Assembly: GCA_031254645.1 (NCBI GenBank)
Contig: JAIRUA010000025.1
Location: 1 to 64,000 of the forward strand
Direction of reading: 5' to 3'
Length of the DNA stretch: 64,000 nt
From: Dysgonamonadaceae bacterium
GTDB taxonomy: Bacteria > Bacteroidota > Bacteroidia > Bacteroidales > Dysgonomonadaceae
Shown: one piece after another, positions 44,601-54,067 of the stretch
How the letters are laid out: each line of letters opens with the position of its first letter
Numbering within the stretch: position 1 is the stretch's first letter
Position numbers and translations under genes: made by a program
The notes under the pieces: generated by a model
The model's database searches: none
The model's input: only the letters and a program-made list of their open reading frames with translations
What the model was told of the DNA's origin: nothing

Positions 44601-45839
44601 TTATTTCTTCACTTTCGACCATACACTTCCGTCACTAAATCTTGTTTCCAACAAATCATTTTCCACAAATTCAGTAGCAGATTTCACGATTTTTCCATTT
44701 CTAAATGTAATTGTATATCCGCGTTTTAGCAGGTTTTCCGGCGAAATCATTTCAATATATTGTTGTTTATTGTCGAAAAAATGAGCGAGACATTGTATAC
44801 GATTTCTAACAGAGTATTTCATTGTTTCCGAAACCTGCTGTAAATGCAGTTTTTCTTTTTGTAAACGCATAGTGGATTGATAAACTGTATCTTTCGATAA
44901 TGATAACAGATGCGATTTCTCGCTTATCAATATACCCTCACTTTCGTTTATCAATCTATTTTGCAAATCTATCAGTTGCGAAGCCGTTTTCGAAAGATGT
45001 GTAATCAGAAATTCGGCTACCGCCGTTGGCGTTTTTGCTCGCGTATGTGCCACAGTATCAATTACGGTAACATCGCGCTCGTGCCCGATTCCACTGATAA
45101 TCGGCAACGGAAACTGTGCACAGTTGGTTGCCAACAGATAACTATCGAAACAGTTCAAATCCGATGTAGCGCCACCACCGCGAATAATGGCAACTGCATC
45201 AAAAAGATGTTGATTTTCAAATACCTTTTCCAATGCCGCAATAATCGACGCTTCGCTTCGTTCACCCTGCATCACGGCAGAGAACAGTTTGGTGTAAAAC
45301 GCAAATCCCTGCGAATTATTTTCCAGCTGGTCGCAAAAATCTTCGTATCCCGCTGCTGTAGGCGACGAAATAACAGCAATTCGGTTTGCCAATTCCGGCA
45401 ACGCAAGTTCTTTATTTAATGAGAGAACGCCCTCTTCTTCCAACTGCTTTAGCACAAGTTGGCGATTACGCGCCATATCGCCCATCGTAAACGAAGGGTC
45501 AATATCTACCACCGTAAGTGAATACCCGTAAAGCTCGTGAAAATCAACCGATACGCGTACCAACACTTTCAATCCTGATGTAAACGTTTGTCCCGTTTCC
45601 GTTTCGAAATAAACAGAAAGCATTTGAAATACGTTCGACCAAATTGTTCCGCGCGCTTTCGCAATGATGGCTTGTGTTTTCGCATCTTTTTCCACAAACT
45701 CCAAATAACAATGCCCGTTTTGATTGCGGCGCACATCACTTGTCTCGGCACGCAACCAATAGATTTCGGGCAAGCAAGTACGAATAGCATCGTGCACGTG
45801 TGAGTTGAGTTCAGAGAGCGAAAGTGATTGTTGGGACAT
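44601..45839 (-). CDS. xseA: Exodeoxyribonuclease VII large subunit
   Basis: Large subunit of the exonuclease that degrades single-stranded DNA. 412 residues from ATG 45839 (MSQQSLSLSELN). An N-terminal OB-fold has YWLRAETSD and HCYLEFVEKD. The catalytic domain follows with AVISSPTAAGYEDF, IIRGGGATSDL, GIGHERDVTVIDTVA and RAKTPTAVAEFL. A coiled-coil C-terminal part ends KRGYTITFRNG. xseB is not next to it. A -7-like element TATTTTTG lies at 45886-45893. The 3' end runs into a word array. Confidence 0.95.
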   Translation of the reverse strand: MSQQSLSLSELNSHVHDAIRTCLPEIYWLRAETSDVRRNQNGHCYLEFVEKDAKTQAIIAKARGTIWSNVFQMLSVYFETETGQTFTSGLKVLVRVSVDFHELYGYSLTVVDIDPSFTMGDMARNRQLVLKQLEEEGVLSLNKELALPELANRIAVISSPTAAGYEDFCDQLENNSQGFAFYTKLFSAVMQGERSEASIIAALEKVFENQHLFDAVAIIRGGGATSDLNCFDSYLLATNCAQFPLPIISGIGHERDVTVIDTVAHTRAKTPTAVAEFLITHLSKTASQLIDLQNRLINESEGILISEKSHLLSLSKDTVYQSTMRLQKEKLHLQQVSETMKYSVRNRIQCLAHFFDNKQQYIEMISPENLLKRGYTITFRNGKIVKSATEFVENDLLETRFSDGSVWSKVKK

Positions 45840-45936
45840 AATGATGATTTTAGAATGCAAATTTCGGAAAAAATAAGGATAAGAGCAAAAATAATCCATT
45901 AATCATTAAACATTCATCGCGAATCATTATTTTTCG

Positions 45937-45944
45937 TATCTTTG
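45937..45944 (+). promoter_or_regulatory. -7 element TATCTTTG for ychF
   Basis: 28 bases before the ychF ATG. The DNA just before it (45898-45928) is made of ATTAATCATTAAAC words. Confidence 0.55.
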
Positions 45945-45971
45945 CACCCCTAAACAAAAAACGACATAATT

Positions 45972-47075
45972 ATGGCTCTTCAATGTGGCATTGTTGGACT
46001 TCCCAATGTGGGCAAATCTACCCTTTTCAACTGTTTATCGAATGCGAAAGCGCAAGCGGCAAATTTTCCGTTTTGTACCATCGAACCCAATGTGGGTGTG
46101 ATTACCGTGCCCGACGAGCGATTGAATAAATTGGCTGAATTGGTAAAACCAAAACAAATAATTCCCACAACCGTTGAAATTGTAGACATTGCCGGGTTGG
46201 TAAAAGGCGCGAGCAAAGGCGAAGGATTAGGCAATAAATTTTTGGCAAATATTCGTGAAACCGATGCTATTTTGCACGTGTTACGTTGCTTTGAAGACGA
46301 AAATATTACGCACGTGGACGGCGATGTGAATCCCGTACGCGATAAAGAAATCATTGATGCCGAATTACAGTTGAAAGACCTCGAAACGCTCGAAGCACGT
46401 ATTCAAAAAGTAGAAAAACAGGCGAAAACGGGCGGCGACAAAGAGGCAAAATTAGCGTTTGATGTCTATTCAAAAATTCGTGAAGCGTTGTTGCGCGGAG
46501 AATCGGCTCGCACGGTTGTATTTGATACAAAAGATGAAATAAAAGCGGCAAACGAACTTTTTCTACTCACCTCAAAACCTGTGCTTTATGTTTGTAATGT
46601 GGAAGAGTCAAGCGCCGTGAGTGGTAACAAACACGTAGAAGCTGTTCGCGAAGCGACCAAAAACGAAAGCGCTGAAATTCTTGTTGTTGCAGCGAAAATC
46701 GAATCGGAAATCGCTGAATTTGAAACGTATGATGAGCGTGAAATGTTTCTCAATGAAATCGGTTTGCAGGAATCGGGAATGAATCGATTGATAAAATCGG
46801 CTTACAAACTTTTGAATCTGCAAACCTATCTTACGGCAGGACCACAAGAAGTGCGTGCGTGGACATTCTTACAGGGCTGGAAAGCACCACAATGTGCAGG
46901 TGTTATACACACCGATTTCGAAAAAGGCTTCATTCGTGCCGAAGTGATAAAATACAATGATTATATTCAATATGGCTCGGAAGCTGCTGTGAAAGAAGCA
47001 GGTAAAATGAGCGTAGAAGGAAAAGAATATGTGGTGCAGGACGGCGATGTGATGCACTTCAGATTTAATGTATAA
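45972..47075 (+). CDS. ychF: Obg-family ATPase YchF/OLA1
   Basis: Ribosome-associated P-loop NTPase that prefers ATP to GTP. 367 residues with GLPNVGKSTLFN, a DIAGLVKGASKGEGLGN switch II region, a coiled-coil arm and a C-terminal TGS domain (FLQGWKAPQCAGVIHTDFEK). The usual GTPase NKxD is replaced by CNVEES, in line with the N-x-x-E that gives ATP preference in YchF. Monocistronic with promoter and terminator. Confidence 0.97.
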   Translation: MALQCGIVGLPNVGKSTLFNCLSNAKAQAANFPFCTIEPNVGVITVPDERLNKLAELVKPKQIIPTTVEIVDIAGLVKGASKGEGLGNKFLANIRETDAILHVLRCFEDENITHVDGDVNPVRDKEIIDAELQLKDLETLEARIQKVEKQAKTGGDKEAKLAFDVYSKIREALLRGESARTVVFDTKDEIKAANELFLLTSKPVLYVCNVEESSAVSGNKHVEAVREATKNESAEILVVAAKIESEIAEFETYDEREMFLNEIGLQESGMNRLIKSAYKLLNLQTYLTAGPQEVRAWTFLQGWKAPQCAGVIHTDFEKGFIRAEVIKYNDYIQYGSEAAVKEAGKMSVEGKEYVVQDGDVMHFRFNV

Positions 47076-47116
47076 AGTCTTTGCACGAAAGTGTAAAAGC
47101 GCGAAGGCGCGAAAGC

Positions 47117-47148
47117 AAAACTACGGGGATTTCCCGTAGTTTTTTCCT
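47117..47148 (+). terminator. Terminator after ychF
   Basis: 11-bp stem (47117-47127 with 47133-47143), loop GATTT, followed by a T run to 47145. Confidence 0.85.
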
Positions 47149-47210
47149 CATTACTAAACAATTATCTTACACACTTGTTTACATTATATAAACCCTAAAA
47201 ACGAAAAAAT

Positions 47211-47423
47211 ATGAATCCCGAAATTATTGGCTATATAGCGATGACGCTCCTTGTTATATCTTTTATCCCGAAGCAGATACGATTAGTAAGGTGGATAAAC
47301 CTTTTTGCTTGTTTGACATTTGTTGTGTATGGTTATTTTAATGGACTTTTGTTACCGATTATTATTTCGAATGCGATTGTGAGTTGTATTCAGATATATC
47401 ATTTATTTTTGGCGAAAAAGTGA
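47211..47423 (+). CDS. Small YgjV/SemiSWEET-like membrane protein
   Basis: 70 residues with three hydrophobic segments. GYIAMTLLVISFIPKQIR at the N-terminus, FVVYGYFNGLLLPIIISN in the middle and IVSCIQIYHLFL at the end resemble the YgjV and SemiSWEET type of half-size transporter, in which the S-F-x-P turn is conserved. At this length it would have to act as a dimer. The assignment is by pattern only. Confidence 0.55.
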   Translation: MNPEIIGYIAMTLLVISFIPKQIRLVRWINLFACLTFVVYGYFNGLLLPIIISNAIVSCIQIYHLFLAKK

Positions 47424-47495
47424 GAGCAGCTTTGGCTTTTGACCATTAGCGTTGGCAAATTCGTGAACTGCCAAGTCAACAGCTAATAACCAACG

Positions 47496-48272
47496 CTATC
47501 CCGCTACATTTACCCTCAACCCCAGCTTCCCTATTCTTTCCGCAATTTCTCGCAACTCGTTTACCGATGCTTTTTCGAGATTTTTTGCCGGTGTTTCGCG
47601 GTCGATAGTGTAAATCATCACTTCGCGCGGACGGAGTATTTTGACAATTTCCAACCACGCTAAAATTTCCTTTTCCGAAAGATTGTTCACGATTTTCCCG
47701 TCAAATTCACCACGAAGAAACATCGTTTGTAGAATAAAATTGCTGTTAAAACGCTTGTAGATGTCCACTTGTCTAGCTACGGAATAGTCGGGCGAGTTGG
47801 GTTGGTCAATCAATCGCACGGTTTCGTCGAAAGCAGAATCGAGTTTCAATATTGGATTTTCTATTTTCTGCAATGCGCTGAAAACGATGTCTTTTGCGAC
47901 GTTCATTCCATTTGTGAGGACGCTGATTTTGGTTTCGGGCATTAATTGGTTTCTGAGCAAAATAGTATCGTCTATAATTTCTGAAAAATCGGGATGCATC
48001 GTGGGCTCACCGTTTCCGGCAAAGGTAATTACATCGAGTTTTACATCCTCTTTTTGAAGTGATTGAAGTTTTTCGCTTATTGCTGCTTGCACGTTTTCAC
48101 GCGAGGGAAGTTGAGTTTTTGTGCGAAAATCTCTATTGAAACCACATTCGCAATAGATGCAGTCGAATGAGCATAGTTTACCGTCATAAGGCAGTAAATT
48201 TACACCCAACGATACACCCATTCGACGAGAGTGAATGGGTCCATAAACGATTTCGTGAAAAAGGATTGTCAT
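47496..48272 (-). CDS. Radical SAM protein
   Basis: 258 residues from ATG 48272 (MTILFHEIVYGPIHSRR). The earlier frame start (48344) would overlap the preceding gene and is not used. The iron-sulfur motif reads C-S-F-D-C-I-Y-C (C-x3-C-x2-C). ITFAGNGEPTMHP is the SAM-binding G-E-P strand. YGPIHSRRMGVSLGVNLLP and LDSAFDETVRLIDQP mark a family widespread in Bacteroidota and archaea with no firm function known to me. It follows the YqaA-like gene by 16 bases, forming an obgE-yqaA-radical SAM run. Confidence 0.88.
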   Translation of the reverse strand: MTILFHEIVYGPIHSRRMGVSLGVNLLPYDGKLCSFDCIYCECGFNRDFRTKTQLPSRENVQAAISEKLQSLQKEDVKLDVITFAGNGEPTMHPDFSEIIDDTILLRNQLMPETKISVLTNGMNVAKDIVFSALQKIENPILKLDSAFDETVRLIDQPNSPDYSVARQVDIYKRFNSNFILQTMFLRGEFDGKIVNNLSEKEILAWLEIVKILRPREVMIYTIDRETPAKNLEKASVNELREIAERIGKLGLRVNVAG

Positions 48273-48288
48273 CTGTGTTCTATTTATT

Positions 48289-48747
48289 TCATAATACACC
48301 AAAAATTTTCGCAAAACCCAATCCGGTAACTGTATATCGGACAAATTTTCCCAATGCGAGAAAAAACAGTACCGACCACAGGTTCGCTCGCATCAATCCG
48401 AGCGCAATCGCTACAAAATCGCCCATTCCGGGTATTCCTGCGAAAACGCACATCGTTGAGCCTTTCCCTTGTAGCCATTTTTGCATTTTTTCGATACGTC
48501 CTCGCTTTATTCTCATGTATTTTTCAGCCCATTCTACTTTTCCGCGTGAGCCTATCCAATAGCACGTCATTCCGCCTAATGTGCTGCCAATAGTGGCAGC
48601 GATAATACAAATCCATACGTGCACGTGTAGTCCGCTTGCTATTATGCCACCAAATACTACATCGGAAATGAATGGCAGTACGGTAGCGGAAAGATAAGAT
48701 GCTATAAAGAGTCCGATATAGCCGAGATGTTCTAATCCGTCAAGCAT
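48289..48747 (-). CDS. YqaA-like small membrane protein, paralogue
   Basis: 152 residues, same fold as the gene at 42234. MLDGLEHLGYIGLFIASYLSATVLPF, STLGGMTCYWIGSRGKVEW and IPGMGDFVAIALGLMRANL give roughly 55-60% identity by eye. It lies 6 kb away on the opposite strand, so it is a dispersed duplicate rather than a tandem one. The upstream gap to obgE (48748-48806) is filled by ATGAATTATGGATTATG-type words with a 9-bp hairpin (48778-48786 with 48794-48802). Confidence 0.85.
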   Translation of the reverse strand: MLDGLEHLGYIGLFIASYLSATVLPFISDVVFGGIIASGLHVHVWICIIAATIGSTLGGMTCYWIGSRGKVEWAEKYMRIKRGRIEKMQKWLQGKGSTMCVFAGIPGMGDFVAIALGLMRANLWSVLFFLALGKFVRYTVTGLGFAKIFGVL

Positions 48748-48806
48748 TTTTATGAATTATGGATTATGAGTGATGGTTTATGAATTGTAAGCTAATTCAT
48801 AACTCA

Positions 48807-49961
48807 TCATTCATCATTAAATTCGTCTTCCCAAAAACCATCTTCCTCTTCCTCATCTTCGATGTCCTCATCTTGTGGAATTTCCTCTTCTTCGCCGAAA
48901 TCCAGTATTTTTACATCTAAGTTTCTATGTACTAACGAATCGCGTTCGGAAGTAGGTATCGGCAAATAATCGTCGGTGTTCAATTCTCGCCAAAGTAAAT
49001 CTTTCAATGTAGAAATTCCCAAACCAACTATTGATGAGATGAATACGTGTGGTACTTCAGGCAAATCGAGCGACATTTCAGCGATTAATTCATCGTCTAG
49101 CATATCCGATTTCGATATGGCGAGAACACGTCTTTTATCTAACAGTTCGGGATTGTACTCTGCCAATTCGTTCAGCAAAACATCGTATTCTTTTCGAATA
49201 TCATCGGCATCGGCAGGCACAACGAACAGCAACAGTGCATTACGTTCGATATGACGCAGGAAGCGCAAGCCGAGCCCTTTTCCTTCACTCGCTCCTTCGA
49301 TAATACCCGGAATATCAGCCATGACGAACGAGCGGTGGTCGCGATATGACACAATGCCCAAATTTGGCTCCAATGTGGTAAACGGATAGTTGGCAATTTT
49401 TGGTTTTGCCGCCGAAACAACCGACAAAAGAGTGGATTTACCGGCATTTGGAAAGCCCACCAAACCGACATCGGCAAGGAGTTTGAGTTCGAGAATAATC
49501 CAGCGTTCTTCCATCGGTTCGCCGGGTTGCGCATAGCGCGGTGCTTGGTTTGTGGCAGTTTTGAAATGTGAGTTACCACGACCGCCACGACCGCCTTTCA
49601 ATAAAACGACTTCTTGTCCGTCGTCGGTAATATCACACAAATATTCTCCCGTATGAGCATCGTAAGCAACTGTACCGCAGGGTACTTCTATGATTTTATT
49701 TTCGCCCCTTTTTCCGGAACTTTGTTGTTTGCTACCGCTTTCGCCGTGTCCGGCAAAAATATGACGTTTGTAGCGCAAGTGCAACAATGTCCAATAGTTG
49801 CGATTCCCGCGAAGAATGATGTTTCCGCCATTTCCGCCATCGCCGCCGTCGGGACCTCCTTTCGGAATATATTTTTCTCTACGAAAGTGCGTTGAGCCAC
49901 GTCCGCCTTTGCCCGAACGGCAAAAGATTTTTACGTAATCTACAAAATTAGTATCTGCCAT
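48807..49961 (-). CDS. obgE: GTPase ObgE
   Basis: Ribosome-assembly and stress GTPase. 384 residues: the glycine-rich Obg fold (residues 1-158, with GGDGGNGGN and [12 protein letters not shown]), the G domain with [11 protein letters not shown], the Mg-binding [16 protein letters not shown] and ISKSDML, and a Bacteroidota-type strongly acidic tail ([17 protein letters not shown]). The last codons and stop are part of an AATGATGAATGATG word array. adk lies upstream on the same strand (74 bases away). Confidence 0.97.
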   Translation of the reverse strand: MADTNFVDYVKIFCRSGKGGRGSTHFRREKYIPKGGPDGGDGGNGGNIILRGNRNYWTLLHLRYKRHIFAGHGESGSKQQSSGKRGENKIIEVPCGTVAYDAHTGEYLCDITDDGQEVVLLKGGRGGRGNSHFKTATNQAPRYAQPGEPMEERWIILELKLLADVGLVGFPNAGKSTLLSVVSAAKPKIANYPFTTLEPNLGIVSYRDHRSFVMADIPGIIEGASEGKGLGLRFLRHIERNALLLFVVPADADDIRKEYDVLLNELAEYNPELLDKRRVLAISKSDMLDDELIAEMSLDLPEVPHVFISSIVGLGISTLKDLLWRELNTDDYLPIPTSERDSLVHRNLDVKILDFGEEEEIPQDEDIEDEEEEDGFWEDEFNDE

Positions 49962-49987
49962 AAATTGATTTGTGATTTTAGATTTGC

Positions 49988-50027
49988 GATTTTAGATTTA
50001 CCGGTACTTTCCTTTCAATCTAAAATC
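49988..50027. repeat. Word-type inverted repeat (GATTTTAGATT)
   Basis: 11-bp arms 49988-49998 and 50017-50027 with extra direct copies of GATTTTAGATT around them, between adk and obgE. Same word family as 10398 and 42157. Confidence 0.75.
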
Positions 50028-50035
50028 TAAAATTA

Positions 50036-50605
50036 TCACAGATTGTCGATTTCTTTTTCAATTAAACTAAAAATATCCTTAATAGAGCCAACCCCGTGTA
50101 CGTGTTTCAATACGTCTTGCTCGCTATAAAACTTTTTCAATGGTGAAGTTTGACTATCATATACCTTCAAGCGCGATTCGATTGTGTTGCGATTGTCGTC
50201 GGAACGACCTGAAATTTTTCCGCGCTTCAACAGTCTGTCAATCAACTCATCGTCTTCAACTTCGAGATTGATTACAGTATCGATTTTCTGTCCGTGTTTT
50301 GCTAACATTGTTTTCAACGCTTCGCCTTGTGCCAATGTACGTGGAAATCCGTCAAAAACACAACCCTTTGTTTCGCGATTTTTTTCAATCAGTTCCTCCA
50401 AGATATCAATCACTACATCATCAGGTACAAGATGTCCTTTCGACATATAATTTTCTGCCAATTTACCCAATTTCGTATCGTTTTTTATCTCTTCGCGCAA
50501 AATTTCGCCGGTAGAAATATGCTTTAAGCCGTACTTTTCAATCAACAGTTCGCTCTGTGTACCTTTCCCCGATCCGGGAGCACCGAAAATCACTATATTC
50601 AACAT
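50036..50605 (-). CDS. adk: Adenylate kinase
   Basis: Interconverts ATP, AMP and ADP. 190 residues from ATG 50605 (MLNIVIFGAPGSGKGTQ). The frame is open further upstream, but the promoter at 50656 and the family length support this start. Motifs: the P-loop GAPGSGKGTQ, the AMP-binding STGEILREEI, FDGFPRTLAQ and GRSDDNRNTIESRL. The LID is the short form without zinc cysteines, as usual in Bacteroidota. Confidence 0.96.
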   Translation of the reverse strand: MLNIVIFGAPGSGKGTQSELLIEKYGLKHISTGEILREEIKNDTKLGKLAENYMSKGHLVPDDVVIDILEELIEKNRETKGCVFDGFPRTLAQGEALKTMLAKHGQKIDTVINLEVEDDELIDRLLKRGKISGRSDDNRNTIESRLKVYDSQTSPLKKFYSEQDVLKHVHGVGSIKDIFSLIEKEIDNL

Positions 50606-50655
50606 AATCAAGTTTATATAAGTTAGACTTCTGAGTTTAGCTTTTTTTGATGCTA

Positions 50656-50663
50656 CAAATATA
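50656..50663 (-). promoter_or_regulatory. -7 element TATATTTG for adk
   Basis: Minus-strand TAnnTTTG match 50 bases before the adk ATG. Confidence 0.5.
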
Positions 50664-50721
50664 CGAATAAAAAAATCCAACACCTATAAAAAGTTGTTGG
50701 ATTTTTATTTTATTTTTGAAG

Positions 50722-50792
50722 AGGTACCTGGCGGATTCGAACCGCCGTAGACGGTTTTGCAGACCGCTACCTAACCACTCGGTCAAGGTACC
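50722..50792 (-). tRNA. tRNA-Cys (GCA)
   Basis: 71-nt cloverleaf on the minus strand: 7-bp acceptor stem GGTACCT/AGGTACC with discriminator T, D arm GACCGAGTGG-type, anticodon loop CTGCAAA giving GCA, and T arm GGCGGTTCGAATCCGCC. The CCA is not encoded. T at the discriminator is the rule for tRNA-Cys. Confidence 0.97.
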
Positions 50793-50817
50793 ATTACCTT
50801 AATGCTTAATGCGAGCG

Positions 50818-50825
50818 CAAAGATA
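50818..50825 (-). promoter_or_regulatory. -7 element TATCTTTG for tRNA-Cys
   Basis: Minus-strand element 25 bases before the mature 5' end of the tRNA. It lies between the sulfatase stop and the tRNA. Confidence 0.55.
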
Positions 50826-50862
50826 ATGCTTTTTTTTGAGTTATAAAAAGAATCGCTCAATT

Positions 50863-52431
50863 TTATTTTCTTGCACCCAATCTCTGCACTACGCGATACA
50901 TCTCTTCTTCATCATATTTTTCTTGTAAACGAATTAATTCCTGTTTTAGTTTTCTTGTGATTCTTCTTGTGCCAAATCTTCCATAGATGTTGTGCATTTC
51001 CGAAGGATCTTTCTTCAAATCGTACAATTCCCAAACATCGTCTTGGTAGAAATATATCAACTTATATCGTTCCATTTTTACGCCGAAGTGCGCTTTTACA
51101 CTATGTGCACCGGGATATTCGTAATAATGATAGTAGAGCGATTTTCGCCAATTTCGGGGTGTTTTTCCGCTTTTTACCATTTCTTTAAACGAAACACCTT
51201 GCATATCATTCGGGACATCAATGTCCGCCATATCTAAAAATGTGGGAGCGAAATCAATGTTTTGTGTCAATCCCCACACTTTTGATCCGGCGTCGATATG
51301 TCCGGGATAGGACATTAGAAAAGGCATTCCGAACGATTCTTCGTACATAAATCGTTTATCGAACCAACCGTGCTCTCCCAAAAAGAATCCCTGGTCGGTG
51401 GTATAAACCACGATTGTATTTTTGTCTAATCCGGTTGCTTTCAGATAGTCGAGTATTTCGCCTACGCTTTCATCTACTGCTTTCACGGTAGCCAAATAAT
51501 CTTGCAAAAAGCGCTGAAATTTCCATTCCGCCAACTCTTTTTCCGTTCGCTGTGTGGTATGAAAATCATTGTTTCGTTCTCTGTAGGCTTCGAAAAAACG
51601 TTTTTGTTCGTCTTCCGTCATTTCGTTTCGAAGAAACCATCTTCCATCAGCATCTGCTAATTCATTACTATCTACGCCAGTGGTGATTTTTAGGTCGTAG
51701 CCCGGCATCATATCGCGAGAAATCATCATTTGCTGATGTGCTGCGGCAGGTCGTCCTTTATAGTCATCGAAAAAATTGTCCGGCATCGGAAATACTGTGT
51801 GCTCGTAAAGCCTGTAATGACGTTCCGCAGGAACAAAATTTCGATGCGGTGCTTTGTGGGTCATCATCAAGAAGAATGGTTCATCTTTCTCTCGATTATC
51901 GAGCCAGTCTTTTGTGAAATCCGTAATAATATCAGTTACATATCCCATATGGCGAGTCGTATCTTGCTCGGTAATAAAAAAGGGATTATTGTATTCACCT
52001 TGACCGTTGAGTATTTTCCAAAAGTCGAATCCGGTAGGTTTGGTTTTAAGATGCCATTTTCCGATAATGGCAGTTTGATAACCATTGTTTTGAAATATTT
52101 TTGGCAACGTTTGTTGCGAGCCGTCGAAACCTCCGTCATCATTTTGTCTAAAACCGTTTTTGTGGGCGTGCTTTCCGGTGAGAATAGCTGCTCTGCTTGG
52201 TCCGGAAATGGAATTGGCAACATAATTATTCATAAACAACGCACCGTTTTGAGCGATTCTGTCGATATTGGGCGTGGGCGCTATTCGTGAAAGCGGATGA
52301 CCGTAGGCGCTGATTGCTTGTTCGGCGTGGTCATCGCTCATTATGAAGATGATATTTGGTTGTTGTTCTCTTTGCCCGTACATACATAAGGCGGGCATTA
52401 AAGCGAGTATGCTGATGATTGATTTTCTCAT
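50863..52431 (-). CDS. Secreted sulfatase, S1 family (Ser-type)
   Basis: Hydrolyses a sulfate ester, probably on a host or plant glycan. 522 residues with signal peptide (MRKSIISILALMPALCMYGQ). The metal-binding start is IIFIMSDDHAEQA. The modification motif is S-G-P-S-R (Ser 76 to be converted to formylglycine by an anSME-type radical enzyme), followed by AAILTGKHAHKNG. TTDQGFFLGEHGWFDKR and a C-terminal YDLKKDPSEMHNI are typical. No SusC/SusD or glycosidase lies next to it, so the substrate is open; it resembles N-acetylglucosamine-6-sulfatase-like members. Confidence 0.92.
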   Translation of the reverse strand: MRKSIISILALMPALCMYGQREQQPNIIFIMSDDHAEQAISAYGHPLSRIAPTPNIDRIAQNGALFMNNYVANSISGPSRAAILTGKHAHKNGFRQNDDGGFDGSQQTLPKIFQNNGYQTAIIGKWHLKTKPTGFDFWKILNGQGEYNNPFFITEQDTTRHMGYVTDIITDFTKDWLDNREKDEPFFLMMTHKAPHRNFVPAERHYRLYEHTVFPMPDNFFDDYKGRPAAAHQQMMISRDMMPGYDLKITTGVDSNELADADGRWFLRNEMTEDEQKRFFEAYRERNNDFHTTQRTEKELAEWKFQRFLQDYLATVKAVDESVGEILDYLKATGLDKNTIVVYTTDQGFFLGEHGWFDKRFMYEESFGMPFLMSYPGHIDAGSKVWGLTQNIDFAPTFLDMADIDVPNDMQGVSFKEMVKSGKTPRNWRKSLYYHYYEYPGAHSVKAHFGVKMERYKLIYFYQDDVWELYDLKKDPSEMHNIYGRFGTRRITRKLKQELIRLQEKYDEEEMYRVVQRLGARK

Positions 52432-52457
52432 TTTGAATTTATTGTATTTGTTTGGTT

Positions 52458-52485
52458 GTAGAGACGTGGCGCGTCGCGTCTCTAC
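52458..52485. repeat. GTAGAGACG palindrome
   Basis: 9-bp perfect arms 52458-52466 and 52477-52485 (GTAGAGACG/CGTCTCTAC) around a GC-rich centre, between yifB and the sulfatase. I recall this palindrome as a dispersed intergenic repeat in Bacteroidota. It may end the yifB transcript. Confidence 0.75.
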
Positions 52486-52509
52486 TGTGAGGACGATCGC
52501 AAGGGATTA

Positions 52510-54048
52510 TTACCCCGCCCAAGTTTCCCTATCCAAATTCCTATAATTAATCGCTTCTGCCAAGTGCGATGATTCTATGTTTTCGCTTTCGTCCAAATCG
52601 GCAATGGTGCGCGAAACTTTAAGAATACGGTCATAAGCGCGAGCCGATAAATTGAGGCGTTCCATCGCGGTTTTGAGAAGATTCAATCCTGTTTCGTCGG
52701 GTGATGCGAATTTACTAAGCATCTTGCTATTCATCTGTGCATTGCAATAGACGCCTTGCACATTTTTGAATCTTTCGGCTTGAATTTCACGTGCACGTAC
52801 CACTCTTTTACTGATTTCCGAGCTATGTTCGGCAGGTGTTTTATCGGATATTTTTTCGAACGGAACGGGTACGATCTCGATGTGGATATCAATTCTGTCG
52901 AGTAACGGTCCCGAAATTTTATTCAAATACTTTTGCACTGCACCGTGCGGACAAACGCATTGTTTTTCGGGATGGTTGTAAAATCCGCAAGGACAGGGAT
53001 TCATTGCCGAAACGAGCATAAAACTCGCCGGATAATCAACTGTGAATTTGGCGCGCGAAATGGTTATTTTTCGATCTTCGAGCGGTTGGCGCATTACCTC
53101 CAAAACGCTGCGATTAAATTCGGGCAGTTCGTCGAGAAAAAGTACGCCGTTGTGTGCCAAACTGATTTCGCCCGGTTGCGGATATGTGCCGCCACCTACC
53201 ATCGCCACATCGCTAATGGTGTGGTGCGGCGAACGAAACGGACGGTGCGACATCAATGACACATTTCCGTCCGTTTTTCCGGCAACGCTGTGTATTTTGG
53301 TTGTTTCCAACGCTTCGCCCAATGAAAGCGGAGGAAGAATGGACGGCATTCGCTTTGCCATCATCGATTTTCCAGCGCCGGGCGGTCCTATCATTACGAT
53401 GTTATGTCCGCCTGCTGCTGCTACTTCCAACGCTCGTTTTACGCTTTCCTGTCCTTTTACATCGCTGAAATCGAATTCGAAAAGTGAGCAATTATTCTTA
53501 AATTCGTCGTTAATATCTACTTCGGTGCGTGTGAGTTCGATTTCGTTGTTGAAAAATCCGACCACTTGGCGGATATTGTTCACGCCATATACTTCCAATC
53601 CTTCTACTACTGCGGCTTCTTTGGCATTTTCCGCAGGAAAGATTAGTCCTTTGAAACCGTTTTCTTTTGCCATTACGGCAATGGGTAACGCACCTTTTAC
53701 AGGAAGAATAGTCCCATCAAGCGAAAGTTCGCCCATGATGATGTAATCGTTTATTTTTTCGGGCATTACCGTTCCTGATGCGGCAAGTATTCCCACTGCC
53801 AACGGAAGGTCATACGCCGAACCTTCTTTCCGAATATCGGCAGGCGACATATTAATAACCACTTGTTGGCGAGGAAATTTTAATCCGTTTACTTGCAAGG
53901 CAGAAACGATGCGCTGATGGCTTTCTTTTACCGATGCGTCGGGCAATCCTACTAAAAGAAAGCGAATGCCGGTGGTGCAGTTTACTTCGATAGTGATGAG
54001 TGTAGCGTTGATGCCTTGTACAGCTGCTCCAAATGTTTTGATGAGCAT
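52510..54048 (-). CDS. YifB/ComM-family Mg-chelatase-like AAA+ ATPase
   Basis: 512 residues from ATG 54048 (MLIKTFGAAVQGINATLITIEV), which removes an overlap with the preceding gene. An N-terminal Lon-protease-like S5 fold (VGLPDASVKES, SPADIRKEGSAYDLPLAVGIL) is followed by the AAA+ domain with GPPGAGKSMMAKR, FRSPHHTISDVA, the Walker B-like GVLFLDELPEF and NPCPCGF, and a C-terminal helical domain. ComM proteins are helicases that help integrate foreign DNA in transformation. In this phylum the role is untested as far as I know. Confidence 0.93.
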   Translation of the reverse strand: MLIKTFGAAVQGINATLITIEVNCTTGIRFLLVGLPDASVKESHQRIVSALQVNGLKFPRQQVVINMSPADIRKEGSAYDLPLAVGILAASGTVMPEKINDYIIMGELSLDGTILPVKGALPIAVMAKENGFKGLIFPAENAKEAAVVEGLEVYGVNNIRQVVGFFNNEIELTRTEVDINDEFKNNCSLFEFDFSDVKGQESVKRALEVAAAGGHNIVMIGPPGAGKSMMAKRMPSILPPLSLGEALETTKIHSVAGKTDGNVSLMSHRPFRSPHHTISDVAMVGGGTYPQPGEISLAHNGVLFLDELPEFNRSVLEVMRQPLEDRKITISRAKFTVDYPASFMLVSAMNPCPCGFYNHPEKQCVCPHGAVQKYLNKISGPLLDRIDIHIEIVPVPFEKISDKTPAEHSSEISKRVVRAREIQAERFKNVQGVYCNAQMNSKMLSKFASPDETGLNLLKTAMERLNLSARAYDRILKVSRTIADLDESENIESSHLAEAINYRNLDRETWAG

Positions 54049-54067
54049 AGTTTTGTTGTTGATTTGT

